From positions 124,001 through 188,000 of the forward strand of contig NZ_JBLXCD010000004.1 in assembly GCF_048265165.1 (NCBI RefSeq): DNA of 64,000 nt, given 5' to 3'. Made by a program: the position numbers and the translations under genes. The notes beneath the pieces were generated by a model that did not search any database, was not told the origin of the DNA, and saw only the letters and a list, made by a program, of their open reading frames with translations. Position 1 is the stretch's first letter, and the number at the start of each line of letters is the position of its first letter. The DNA comes from Oceanospirillum sp048265165 (GTDB taxonomy: Bacteria > Pseudomonadota > Gammaproteobacteria > Pseudomonadales > Halomonadaceae). Of the stretch, positions 26,794-34,843 are shown one piece after another.

Positions 26794-27169
26794 GTCAGTC
26801 TGGTATCCGAATGCGTTGAAAGATGATCTGAATATTGGGTTTTGTCCGGAGCGGTCGATGCTCTTATCAGACGCCTTCAGTCAGGCTTTTTTGTTTGTGC
26901 TTCGCATCTTCCAGCTGCTGAGAGCCCGAGGCGAAGTGGAATTAAGTTGATAACAGGTGCATTTATACTGAGATTTATTAATGAAAAAAAATGGTAATAA
27001 TTCATTAATCTATGAGAAAAACTTATAGGTTGGCTGTTCTTCTGCTGTATCCGCGATAGCTGGCGCTTCGCCAGGGCATAGACCTTAACCTGGTTGACTT
27101 AAATCAAATTAACATGTTAACTACTTTAAAATAATAATACCGATCAAGTGCCTCTAAAAGGAGCATATC
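26794..27169. promoter_or_regulatory. Divergent control region of mesX and the MobA-like gene
   Basis: A 376-base divergent region. It holds a perfect inverted repeat ATTAATGAA / TTCATTAAT separated by 15 bases (26977-27009). A candidate promoter for the hydroxylase, TTGACT-N17-TTAACT, lies at 27094-27122. An FNR/Anr-like box TTGAC-TTAA-ATCAA (27094-27107) overlaps its -35. A perfect palindrome TTAACATGTTAA (27109-27120) overlaps its -10. The sites are seen; the factors are inferred. Confidence 0.45.
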
Positions 27170-29104
27170 GTGCAATATCACCTCAATGGCTTTAAGCCCG
27201 GTAACTATCAGATTCCTGACGCGGCACGGAAACCTTATCCGAACCCTCCTGTTTTGGATCTGCCCACTCAGGTTGATGTCCTGATCATTGGTACAGGCCC
27301 CGCAGGTTTGACCATGGCGCGGCAAATGTCCGAGTTCGATGATATTAAAACCTGTATTGTTGACATGGCCCCGGGTCCGCTGCTTTTTGGTCGTGCTGAC
27401 GGTATCTCCTGCCGCACGATAGAAATTATGGAAGCGTTCAATAGCGGTGAGATGGTCGTGAAAGAGGCCTACCAGCTGAAGCAGAACACCTTCTGGGAAC
27501 CTGATGCGGATAACCCGCAAAACATCAAGCGGACAGAGAAAATCTCTGATGCCCGTGGCGGGTTGTCAGAGTTTACCCATAGTATTGTCAATCAGGCACG
27601 TTTACATGAATTACTGATCGATGGTATGAGAAATTCGATCACCCATCTAGAACCCCACTACAGCCGTGAGTTGGTCGATCTTGAAATCGATGACAACCTG
27701 ACGCAGGACCCGACTGCTTACCCGATTACGGCGACCTTTAAGCGCTCAGATGATGAGGGTAACGGCAAGGTTGAAACCGTTAAAGCTCGCTATGTGGTGG
27801 GTTGTGATGGTGGCCGCAGTCGCGTGCGTAAAAGCATGGGGATTGAGCTGCAGGGCGACTCTGCGAACAAAGCATGGGGCGTGATGGATATCCTGCTTAA
27901 TACTGATTTCCCTGATATTCGGGTGAAGAGCTTTATTCAGTCCAAAGATCATGGTGCTGTTATGACCATTCCCCGTGAGGGCGGTTATCTGTGCCGCTTT
28001 TATGTTGAACTGGATCAGCTGGCTAAAGACAAACGTGCCAGAGATGTAAACCTGACCGAAAAAGATCTTGTGGCTAAAGCGCAGCAGATTTTCCATCCCT
28101 ATAAACTGGATGTTAAAGAAGTGGCCTGGTGGTCAATTTACGAAGTAGGCCAGCGTATTGCTGAGCGCTTTGATAACCGCCCTGCCGGTAGCTCTGAGAA
28201 TGTGATCCCTCGGGCTTTTGTCGCCGGTGATGCCTGTCATACCCATAGTCCGAAAGGTGGTTGGGGGCTGAATACCTCTCTGCCGGATACCTTTAATCTG
28301 GGTTGGAAGCTGGCTTCTGTTCTGCAAGGCAAGTCCGACCCTAAGCTGCTGCACACATATGAAACAGAGCGCCGTAAGGTTGCTCAGCAGCTGATTGATG
28401 CTGATCGCGAACTGTCGAAACTGGTGGCAACACGTCCTGCTGCAGGGGATAGCACTGATCAGGCTCGGGTTGATACCGCCAAGATTGAAGCCTTTATGAA
28501 GCGACAGAGCGGCTTTGTATCAGGTACTGCAATTGAATATTTCCCATCCTATATCTGTACGGGGCAGGAGCATCAGAGTCTGGCTCCGGGCTTTAAAATT
28601 GGTCAGCGCTTCCACTCTGCTGAGGCTCAGCGCACAGCTGATGGCCGTATTCAGCACCTGGGGCATCTGGTTAAAGCCGATGGCCGCTGGCGGCTGTTTG
28701 TCTTCGGCGGCGAGCAAAATCCCGCCGAGGCATCATCGGATGCTTATAAATTGATTGATTTTCTGGCCAATGATGCCGCCTCTCCGGTGGTGAAATACAC
28801 CCCAAAAGGCGCAGATGTTGATTCCGTTATTGATACCTACGCAGTCTTCCAGCAGCAGGACCTGTCCATGCATGACCTGCACTCATACCTGTGGCCCGCT
28901 AAGGGCAAGTATGGCCTGCATGATTACGAGAAGGTTTTCCAGTCCAGAATTGGTAATGATATCTATGATCTGCGTGGTGTAGACCGAGCTAAAGGTTGTG
29001 TGGTTGTGGTTCGCCCTGACCAGCATGTCGCCACCATCCTGCCGGTGACCGCCCATGATGAGCTGGCTAAGTTCTTTGATCATTTTATGATTGAACAAAA
29101 CTAA
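27170..29104 (+). CDS. FAD-dependent aromatic hydroxylase, MobA/phenol 2-monooxygenase-like
   Basis: Flavoprotein monooxygenase of 644 aa that should hydroxylate a phenolic ring using NAD(P)H and oxygen. It aligns by eye along its length with 3-hydroxybenzoate 4-monooxygenase. Elements are the GTGPAGLTMARQM FAD motif (about residue 42), the NADPH-linked VGCDGGRSRVRKSMG, GDACHTHSP, and a C-terminal thioredoxin-like domain with VVVRPDQHVA. The usual GQGMN after GDACHTHSPK is GWGLN here, an unusual change at an FAD-contacting turn. The GTG start has AAAGGAG ideally placed. The substrate cannot be fixed from sequence. Confidence 0.85.
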   Translation: MQYHLNGFKPGNYQIPDAARKPYPNPPVLDLPTQVDVLIIGTGPAGLTMARQMSEFDDIKTCIVDMAPGPLLFGRADGISCRTIEIMEAFNSGEMVVKEAYQLKQNTFWEPDADNPQNIKRTEKISDARGGLSEFTHSIVNQARLHELLIDGMRNSITHLEPHYSRELVDLEIDDNLTQDPTAYPITATFKRSDDEGNGKVETVKARYVVGCDGGRSRVRKSMGIELQGDSANKAWGVMDILLNTDFPDIRVKSFIQSKDHGAVMTIPREGGYLCRFYVELDQLAKDKRARDVNLTEKDLVAKAQQIFHPYKLDVKEVAWWSIYEVGQRIAERFDNRPAGSSENVIPRAFVAGDACHTHSPKGGWGLNTSLPDTFNLGWKLASVLQGKSDPKLLHTYETERRKVAQQLIDADRELSKLVATRPAAGDSTDQARVDTAKIEAFMKRQSGFVSGTAIEYFPSYICTGQEHQSLAPGFKIGQRFHSAEAQRTADGRIQHLGHLVKADGRWRLFVFGGEQNPAEASSDAYKLIDFLANDAASPVVKYTPKGADVDSVIDTYAVFQQQDLSMHDLHSYLWPAKGKYGLHDYEKVFQSRIGNDIYDLRGVDRAKGCVVVVRPDQHVATILPVTAHDELAKFFDHFMIEQN

Positions 29105-29128
29105 GTCAGGGTTAAGAAAAAAACTGCA

Positions 29129-29163
29129 AGTCGGAAACGGATATGTCTGTTTCCGGCTTTTTT
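29129..29163 (+). terminator. Terminator after the MobA-like gene
   Basis: AAGTCGGAAAC pairs with GTTTCCGGCTT (one G-T pair) and is followed by T residues. Confidence 0.85.
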
Positions 29164-29503
29164 ATGGGAAAGGGTAAAACCAGGGCGCTTAAATTAAGAC
29201 TGGGGCAGGTGTTTAAAGCAAGGCTATATCCGGGAAATGATTTGGCTCTCTGTTAGAGAGCTTGATGGAAAAACGGTGTTATCTATTCAGGCTCCACTGG
29301 ATAAAACAAACTTTGCTTTTAGTTTCCTCAAAAGGCTGAAAGTGTCTATATACGGAACTCCGAATTGGTTGCAGATATTTGGAACTTTCACTTTTCAGGT
29401 TTGAGGTACAAGCAATGCTTCATGAGTCACAACTGTGGCATCAATGGTTTTTGCTTTAGCAATAATCCAGGGGTCGGCCTTTGGCCCACTGTGCAAAGGG
29501 GGG
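29164..29503. other. Non-coding gap upstream of the AbiF unit
   Basis: About 340 bases without a plausible gene. It contains the inverted repeat GCTCTC-tgtta-GAGAGC (29245-29261) and a longer GAAAGT / ACTTTC pairing around 29338-29390. Content is otherwise unrecognised; the left border of the accessory island probably lies here. Confidence 0.4.
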
Positions 29504-29509
29504 CATTAT
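29481..29509 (+). promoter_or_regulatory. Candidate promoter for the AbiF-associated RNA
   Basis: TTGGCC (29481-29486) and CATTAT (29504-29509) are 17 bases apart, which would start transcription near 29516. The match is moderate and untested. Confidence 0.35.
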
Positions 29510-29515
29510 GGTTTT

Positions 29516-29627
29516 TTTACATCATTACCCATATCTGGTGAGTTGCATCCTGCGTTGTGCAGAATTAGAATGAACTCAACATAACCGCCACGCCTATCGA
29601 AGAAGCGCAACCTTGGCGGTTTTTTTA
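29516..29627 (+). ncRNA. Candidate abiF-associated non-coding RNA (RNA antitoxin)
   Basis: Between a candidate promoter and an intrinsic terminator lies a ~110-base transcript with no open frame. Predicted pairings are TGAGTT / AACTCA (29539-29544 with 29573-29578) enclosing a small CTGC-N5-GCAG hairpin (29550-29562). A terminal hairpin AACCGCCA / TGGCGGTT (29583-29621) follows, with an inner CGC / GCG stem and a run of seven T. It ends about 25 bases before the AbiF start. A conserved structured RNA upstream of abiF genes is known, and AbiF has been reported as a toxin neutralised by it. Position and architecture fit; a covariance-model match was not run. Confidence 0.65.
29583..29627 (+). 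terminator. Intrinsic terminator ending the AbiF RNA
   Basis: Eight-base GC-rich stem AACCGCCA / TGGCGGTT, then TTTTTT, placed upstream of a gene rather than after one. This position is itself evidence of a separate small RNA. Confidence 0.85.
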
Positions 29628-29651
29628 TGCCTGTCTGGAGCTGAACGACTC

Positions 29652-30575
29652 ATGGTTGAGGATTATAAGAAGCCAGCGCTAACATTTTCTGAGCAACTGG
29701 ATCACCTGAAGCACAGGGGACTGGTTATTGATAATGAAGATGAGGCGTTGCGCCAGTTATCTTCTATCAGCTACTACCGTCTTAGTGGTTATTGGTATCC
29801 ATTTCGAGAAAGGGATACTCAAGGGTTGATTAGCAGTCGTTTCATTAATGGATCTCGGTTCGACTGGGCTATTGAGCTATATGAGTTTGATAGAAAGCTT
29901 CGTTCACTGATTCTTGATGCCATAGAGAGGGTCGAAGTTGCAGTTCGTACTCAGCTTGCCTACCACATGGGACATAAGTATGGAGCCTTTGGCCATACTG
30001 ATGCAGGTAACTTTCACGCCAAATTTGATCATGCCAGGTGGTTGGCAAAGCTGGAAGAAGAAACCCGTCGATCATCAGACGAGTTCATCCGCCACTATAA
30101 AGACAAATATAATGGCTTCCCTCATATCCCTGTATGGATGCTGATAGAAGTCATGAGCTTTGGTGCCTTGTCTTTTTTCTACAAAGGTCTGAGAAATGAC
30201 CATAAAGCAGGCATTGAAGACAAGAAAGCGGTTGCTCAGCATTTTGGTCTGCACCACAAACGGTTAGGTGACTGGTTGCATACGTTTACTTATGTGCGAA
30301 ATGTTTGTGCCCATCATAGCCGACTGTGGAACCGAAAATTGGCTATTCGACCTGATAAAGCAAAGCTTTCAGAATGGTCTCCACCGATTACTCCCCGAAA
30401 TGATCGTGTCTTCTATGTGTTGTTGATGTTTAGGCACTTACTACGGCATATTGGTAATGATCAAGACTGGGTTGATGAAGCTACCGTATTAATTGAATCA
30501 ATATCGGGTATTCCGGCTTATCGTATGGCAATGGGGGTTCCAGATGGATGGCGAGAGCATCCTCTTTGGGAGTAA
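29652..30575 (+). CDS. Abi_2-family protein AbiF/AbiD (HEPN RNase-like abortive-infection protein)
   Basis: Protein of 307 aa of the AbiF/AbiD group. Typical elements are KPALTFSEQLDHLKHRGLVI, the LSSISYYRLSGYWYPFR block, FDRKLRSLILDAIERVEVAVRTQLAYHMG, IPVWMLIEVMSFGALSFFYKGL and the HEPN active motif R216-N-V-C-A-H221-H-SRLWNR. HEPN RxxxxH proteins are commonly RNA-cleaving toxins, and AbiF was reported as an ancestor of Cas13. The frame opens at a TTG (29613) inside the RNA terminator. I chose the ATG at 29652 because it lies clear of the hairpin with GGAG upstream. The gene follows a terminator-ended RNA candidate, giving a probable RNA-antitoxin/HEPN-toxin unit for phage defence. Confidence 0.88.
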   Translation: MVEDYKKPALTFSEQLDHLKHRGLVIDNEDEALRQLSSISYYRLSGYWYPFRERDTQGLISSRFINGSRFDWAIELYEFDRKLRSLILDAIERVEVAVRTQLAYHMGHKYGAFGHTDAGNFHAKFDHARWLAKLEEETRRSSDEFIRHYKDKYNGFPHIPVWMLIEVMSFGALSFFYKGLRNDHKAGIEDKKAVAQHFGLHHKRLGDWLHTFTYVRNVCAHHSRLWNRKLAIRPDKAKLSEWSPPITPRNDRVFYVLLMFRHLLRHIGNDQDWVDEATVLIESISGIPAYRMAMGVPDGWREHPLWE

Positions 30576-30605
30576 AGAATAATTAATTTATAGTGGTCCG
30601 TATGG

Positions 30606-30711
30606 TTAGGAAACCTCTGATTAAGTAAATTTTCGAATCCTCCACCCCTTGATATCAAGTGGCTTTAGAGGATTTTATCCAAAAAGTACGGAGTTAATCA
30701 GAGCTTCCTTA
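30606..30711. mobile_element. MITE-like palindromic element
   Basis: A ~105-base element bounded by near-perfect inverted repeats (AGGAAaCcTCTGATTAA left, TTAATCAGAGCTTCCT right). Nested inner repeats are AATCCTC / GAGGATT and a central CTTGATATCAAG palindrome. It has no coding capacity. Such nested symmetry is typical of miniature inverted-repeat elements or a collapsed insertion sequence. The mobilising family is not recognised. Confidence 0.6.
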
Positions 30712-30776
30712 TTTGAAACATACAGCCTAAACTGAACTATCGTCAGTAGCATCGCTTCTATTTATTGGTGATTATT

Positions 30777-31037
30777 ATGTCTTCTCTTACACCGGTTGTG
30801 CTTCGATTAGCCGATGGTGTATCCATTACAGATACTGCCTGTGTACTCAGGCGCTGTACGGTCACCGCCACGCGATGGAGAAAGCGGTATTTAGCATCAG
30901 GATTATCAGGGCTTAAAGATGTACCCCGTTCCGGACAACCAACCAAGATAACGCCTGAAGTACGTAAAAGGGTTCTTGTTAGTTTCCATGTAGATAAATG
31001 TGGACGTCCCGCATCGTTTTTGGTATTGCCATTATGA
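30777..31037 (+). pseudogene. Transposase N-terminal fragment (IS630-like), possibly fused to another fragment
   Basis: Frame of 86 codons from MSSLTPVVLRLADG. The stretch SITDTACVLRRCTVTATRWRKRYLASGLSGLKDVPRSGQPTKITPEVRKRVL is the helix-turn-helix half of an IS630-type transposase. After about 30980 the similarity stops. The tail HVDKCGRPASFLVLP looks like the DDE-domain phrase of another transposase family, so this may be two remnants joined. The catalytic domain is missing and it cannot be functional. It overlaps the start of the next frame. Confidence 0.6.
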
Positions 31038-31816
31038 AATGGAGTGAACCCTTGAATTGTTGGATTTGTGGTAAACATGCAGATACTGGCGAGCACAAAA
31101 TTAAAAAGAGTTTATTAACCTATATATATGGCAAAGGTCCTTACAAAGGAGATAACTCTTTGTCTCATTTTAGAAAGGATGAGAATGGAAGAGATTTTTT
31201 GAAAGAATTACAAGGCCCCAATGCTAAGCAAATAAAATTCCCTAAAAATATTTGTTCACAATGCAATAATGTTAAAACGCAACCTTTTGACTTTGCATAC
31301 GATGCTTTTTATAAATATCTGATTGAAAATAAAAGCATAATTGACGATGGATTTATCGACTTTGAGAAAGTTTTTGGTAGTAATTGGAGGTTTGAGCAAG
31401 AGAATCTATATAAATACTTCTTGAAACTTCTTGGTTGTGACCTGGATGCACACCACTTACCTGTCCCAGATGATATTGTTAACTGTATAAATGGAATAGG
31501 CGATTATAGATTGGAGGTTGAGTTTTCAATTAATCTAGATAAATATTTATTCGATCCGTACTTCAAAGGATTGATCGGTACTGGTGATTTGAGTTATTTA
31601 TCTAAAGATATTTATTCAAATGATAAAAATTCATATAAATGGTCTATATTTTTTTCTTATATCAATATTGATCTTTGGTTTGATTGGCCTAGATATAGTA
31701 AAAATAATTTCTCTTTTCGAATCGGTAATAAATCAGTTGATTTATTTTGTTTTTCTCCATTAGACAATGAGCAACGGATTGAGGTGTATAAAAAAATTTA
31801 TGGAGGGTGTTCATAG
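31034..31816 (+). CDS. HNH-type zinc-motif protein, 3' end altered by an IS256 terminus
   Basis: AT-rich gene of 260 codons unlike its neighbours, suggesting transfer. N-terminal C9-W-I-C12 ... E-H21-K-I-K-K-S with C74-S-Q-C77-N-N is the zinc-knuckle and histidine pattern of HNH endonuclease-like proteins, often found in defence or mobile contexts. The rest (DFAYDAFYKYLIENKS..., aromatic-rich) is not recognised. The last codons (GGCS, stop) are read from the terminal repeat of an IS256 remnant starting near 31802, so the native C-terminus is probably lost. The start at 31034 lacks a strong ribosome site; 30998 is an alternative inside the transposase fragment. Confidence 0.6.
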   Translation: MKWSEPLNCWICGKHADTGEHKIKKSLLTYIYGKGPYKGDNSLSHFRKDENGRDFLKELQGPNAKQIKFPKNICSQCNNVKTQPFDFAYDAFYKYLIENKSIIDDGFIDFEKVFGSNWRFEQENLYKYFLKLLGCDLDAHHLPVPDDIVNCINGIGDYRLEVEFSINLDKYLFDPYFKGLIGTGDLSYLSKDIYSNDKNSYKWSIFFSYINIDLWFDWPRYSKNNFSFRIGNKSVDLFCFSPLDNEQRIEVYKKIYGGCS

Positions 31817-32110
31817 TTCTGTGTCACCCATTACTTACAGATCCACGTAACCGTCGATCCGTCCTTCAAAGTGGATGCTCAGCTGCGACAACGTCAGGTT
31901 CCTGTTTTGCACCGGATGCGTCTAATTTTCTGAGGCCTTCAACATACCCGCGTACAGCAGCTTGAGCAACGAGTTTTCATTGGCGAAGCCGCCTTTGGTC
32001 TTGGTCAGTTTGCGGAACTGGCGATGCACCGCCCCAACCGCATTGGTCGTGTCAATCGCTTTGCGCATCTGTTCCGGGTACTTAAAGTAAACCGACATTA
32101 ACTTCACCAG
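31802..32110 (-). mobile_element. IS256-family insertion sequence remnant (C-terminal end)
   Basis: Read on the minus strand, residues VYFKYPEQMRKAIDTTNAVGAVHRQFRKLTKTKGGFANENSLLKLLYAGMLKASEN (31922-32107) match the C-terminus of mutator-type transposases. The final piece, NLTLSQLSIHFEGRIDGYVDL and stop (31848-31910), continues in another frame, so a frameshift is present. The outer terminal repeat GGAGGGTGTTC ... TTCTGTGTCA lies at 31802-31827. Everything upstream of residue KQVLVKLMS is missing, so the element is dead. Confidence 0.8.
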
Positions 32111-32204
32111 GACTTGTTTAGGATATTAATGCACATAAAAAGCACAGATGGCCCTGAAATAGGCGAGGCTAGGGGAGAGAAGAAATCTTTACGGAGGCCA
32201 GAAA

Positions 32205-32238
32205 CAACAAAAGCCCACATCGCTGTGAGCTTTTGTTG
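32205..32238 (-). terminator. Terminator of tRNA-Leu
   Basis: CAACAAAAGC / GCTTTTGTTG with an inner CAC / GTG extension forms a strong hairpin a few bases after the tRNA 3' end. Confidence 0.85.
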
Positions 32239-32248
32239 AAAGAATAAG

Positions 32249-32333
32249 TGGTACCAGTGGCCGGAATCGAACCGGCACTCCCGAAGGAATCGGATTTTGA
32301 ATCCGACGTGTCTACCAATTTCACCACACTGGC
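32249..32333 (-). tRNA. tRNA-Leu (anticodon CAA)
   Basis: An 85-base class II tRNA on the minus strand. It has acceptor GCCAGTG / CACTGGT with encoded ACCA, anticodon loop TTCAAAA (CAA, reading UUG), a long variable arm and T loop GGTTCGAATCC. The accessory island with IS remnants adjoins its 3' side, a common integration position. Confidence 0.96.
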
Positions 32334-32393
32334 ACAGTTTGTAATACATGCGACACACTCGTGTGTAGAAGTATCTGTACAAACGTGAGGCGC

Positions 32394-32421
32394 ATTATAA
32401 AAGAATCTCCAGTCCCGTCAA
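32394..32421 (-). promoter_or_regulatory. Promoter of tRNA-Leu
   Basis: On the minus strand TTGACG (32421-32416), 16 bases, then TATAAT (32399-32394): a near-consensus sigma-70 promoter about 60 bases before the tRNA. Confidence 0.8.
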
Positions 32422-32488
32422 TGACTTCATTGCTGCTTTCCGATAATATTCCTGTCTTCTTTTCCCTGCAGATAACCTAAGACTCCCA

Positions 32489-33556
32489 ATGCTACGAACT
32501 GATTTTACTTTTAATCTGCCCGAATCCCTGATCGCCCGTTACCCCACAAAAGAACGCACTGCCAGTCGTTTGCTACAGGTTGATGGTGATTCTGGTGTGC
32601 TGAGCCATGGGCGGTTTACCGATATTCTAGACCTGGTTCGACCGGGCGACCTCATGGTGTTTAATGATACCCGTGTGATACCGGCGCGCTTGTTTGGCAG
32701 GAAGGAGTCCGGTGGCAAGATCGAAATTCTGCTGGAGCGCCTGCAGGAAGATAACCGGGCGCTGGCGCATATAAGGTCCAGTCGATCGCCCAAAGCGGGA
32801 GCGAAACTGATTCTGCAGGATGACTCTGAAGTTGAAGTGCTGGGTCGCCAGGATGCTTTGTTTGAGATTCAATTTGATCCGCAGGCTGACCTTCTAGAGC
32901 TGTTGGAGAAAATTGGTCATATGCCGCTGCCTCCCTATATAGACCGGGAAGATGAGCTGGAAGACCGTGAACGTTATCAGACGGTTTATGGCAAAAATGC
33001 TGGTGCTGTGGCAGCCCCAACGGCTGGTTTACACTTTGATGAAGCGTTACTGCAGTCTCTGGCGGATAAAGGGGTCAAAACGGCCTTTGTAACGCTGCAT
33101 GTGGGAGCTGGTACGTTCCAGCCGGTTAAGGCTGACAATATTTTCGAACATCACATGCACTCGGAATTTGTGCAGGTGAGTGCTGATGTTTGCCAGCAGG
33201 TTAAAGAGACTAAAGCGCGCGGTAATCGTGTGATTGCGGTGGGTACGACTAGTGTCCGTTGTCTGGAGACTGCCGCGAAGTTAAGCCGTACACCCGGTGA
33301 GATTGAGCCGGTTCAGACCGATACGAATATTTTTATTTATCCCGGTTATCGTTTTCAGGTAGTTGATTCACTGCTGACCAACTTTCATTTGCCGGAATCC
33401 ACACTTCTGATGCTGGTCAGTGCGTTAGCTGGCTATAGCACTATGATGCAGGCTTATAAAGAAGCTGTGGAACAGGAGTATCGTTTTTTTAGTTATGGCG
33501 ATGCTATGTTTATTTCTCAAAATACTCAGCCCGATCTTCCGCCCAGTGCAGCTTAA
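32489..33556 (+). CDS. queA: S-adenosylmethionine:tRNA ribosyltransferase-isomerase
   Basis: Transfers and isomerises the ribosyl part of S-adenosylmethionine to preQ1 in tRNA, giving epoxyqueuosine. Signature stretches are FNLPESLIARYPTKERTASRLL, GDLMVFNDTRVIPARLFG, GHMPLPPYIDRED, GAVAAPTAGLHFDEALL and HVGAGTFQPVK. Length 355 aa is standard. It is the first gene of queA-tgt-yajC-secD-secF, the arrangement common in gammaproteobacteria. Confidence 0.97.
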   Translation: MLRTDFTFNLPESLIARYPTKERTASRLLQVDGDSGVLSHGRFTDILDLVRPGDLMVFNDTRVIPARLFGRKESGGKIEILLERLQEDNRALAHIRSSRSPKAGAKLILQDDSEVEVLGRQDALFEIQFDPQADLLELLEKIGHMPLPPYIDREDELEDRERYQTVYGKNAGAVAAPTAGLHFDEALLQSLADKGVKTAFVTLHVGAGTFQPVKADNIFEHHMHSEFVQVSADVCQQVKETKARGNRVIAVGTTSVRCLETAAKLSRTPGEIEPVQTDTNIFIYPGYRFQVVDSLLTNFHLPESTLLMLVSALAGYSTMMQAYKEAVEQEYRFFSYGDAMFISQNTQPDLPPSAA

Positions 33557-33724
33557 GCGGTAAGGTTGATTGTGTTGCGTAGCAAATTTTAGCTGCGACT
33601 GGCTTTCTGCGAGGTGACATAGCAGCTAAGCCATCGCTTTGCGGTTGGTGTTTAAAACCAGCCGTACACCCAGTAACAGATGGGCGTGACGCCCCTTGGA
33701 TTTTTTATGTCCCGCGAATGTTTT

Positions 33725-34843
33725 ATGAAATACGAGCTGAAAGCTACCGACGGCAAAGCGCGCCGTGGTGAGCTGACCTTTCCGCGCGGTAAGGTGCAGA
33801 CCCCCGCATTTATGCCGGTAGGTACTTATGGCACGGTAAAAGGTATGTTGCCCCGTGATATTGAAGAGATCGGTGCTGAGATTATTTTGGGCAATACCTT
33901 TCACCTGATGCTGCGCCCGGGCACAGAAGTGGTGAAAAAGCATGGTGACCTGCATGACTTTATCCAGTGGAAGGGGCCGATTCTGACGGATTCCGGCGGC
34001 TTTCAGGTATTCAGTTTAGGTGCGATGCGTAAGATTACAGAGAAGGGCGTGGAATTCCGCTCACCTGTTAATGGTGAGAAGGTTTTTATCGACCCTGAGC
34101 GTTCCATGCAGGTGCAGCGGGATCTGGGTTCTGATGTTGTAATGATCTTTGATGAATGTACGCCATACCCGGCGACTCACAAAGAGGCTAAAGAATCCAT
34201 GGAGATGTCCTTGCGCTGGGCGAAACGCTCTAAGGATGCCCATGGCGATAACCCTTCTGCATTGTTCGGGATTATTCAGGGCGGCATGTTTAAAGACTTG
34301 CGTGATGTTTCTCTGAAAGGTTTAACGGATATCGGCTTTGATGGATACGCCATTGGCGGGCTGTCAGTTGGGGAGCCAAAAGATGAAATGATCCAGGTGC
34401 TGGACTACCTGCCAGCGATGATGCCGGAAAATCGTCCGCGCTATCTGATGGGGGTTGGTAAGCCAGAAGATCTGGTGGAAGGCGTTCGTCGGGGGGTGGA
34501 TATGTTTGATTGCGTAATGCCAACCCGTAATGCCCGTAATGGCCACTTGTTTACTGCTGATGGTGTGATCAAGATCCGAAATGCGGTGCACCGCCACGAT
34601 GATGGCCCGCTGGAAAAAGAGTGCGATTGTTACACCTGTCAGAATTTCAGCCGTAGCTATCTGCATCACTTAGACAAGTGTAAGGAGATGCTGGGTGCTC
34701 AGCTGAATACGATCCATAACCTTCGCTATTATCAGCGTCTGATGGCCGGTTTGCGCGATGCTATTGAACAGGGTAAATTGGACGACTTTGTCAGTGACTT
34801 CTATGCCCGTTTGGGACGGGAAGTACCTGAATTAGCAGAGTAA
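33725..34843 (+). CDS. tgt: tRNA-guanine transglycosylase
   Basis: Exchanges guanine 34 for preQ1 in tRNAs with GUN anticodons, the step before QueA. Catalytic aspartates lie in TDSGGFQVFSLG and DCVMPTRNARNGHLF, and zinc ligands in CDCYTCQNFSRSYLHHL. The open frame reaches 33680, but family members start at MKYELKATDGKARRG, so the ATG at 33725 is preferred; product 372 aa. Confidence 0.97.
   Translation: MKYELKATDGKARRGELTFPRGKVQTPAFMPVGTYGTVKGMLPRDIEEIGAEIILGNTFHLMLRPGTEVVKKHGDLHDFIQWKGPILTDSGGFQVFSLGAMRKITEKGVEFRSPVNGEKVFIDPERSMQVQRDLGSDVVMIFDECTPYPATHKEAKESMEMSLRWAKRSKDAHGDNPSALFGIIQGGMFKDLRDVSLKGLTDIGFDGYAIGGLSVGEPKDEMIQVLDYLPAMMPENRPRYLMGVGKPEDLVEGVRRGVDMFDCVMPTRNARNGHLFTADGVIKIRNAVHRHDDGPLEKECDCYTCQNFSRSYLHHLDKCKEMLGAQLNTIHNLRYYQRLMAGLRDAIEQGKLDDFVSDFYARLGREVPELAE

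Noticed and set aside
29583..29627. Hairpin before AbiF as a terminator of the MobA-like gene
   Set aside because: That gene already has its own terminator at 29129-29163, more than 400 bases earlier.
29613..29651. TTG start extending AbiF
   Set aside because: It would place the first codons inside the RNA terminator hairpin; the ATG at 29652 fits the family start.
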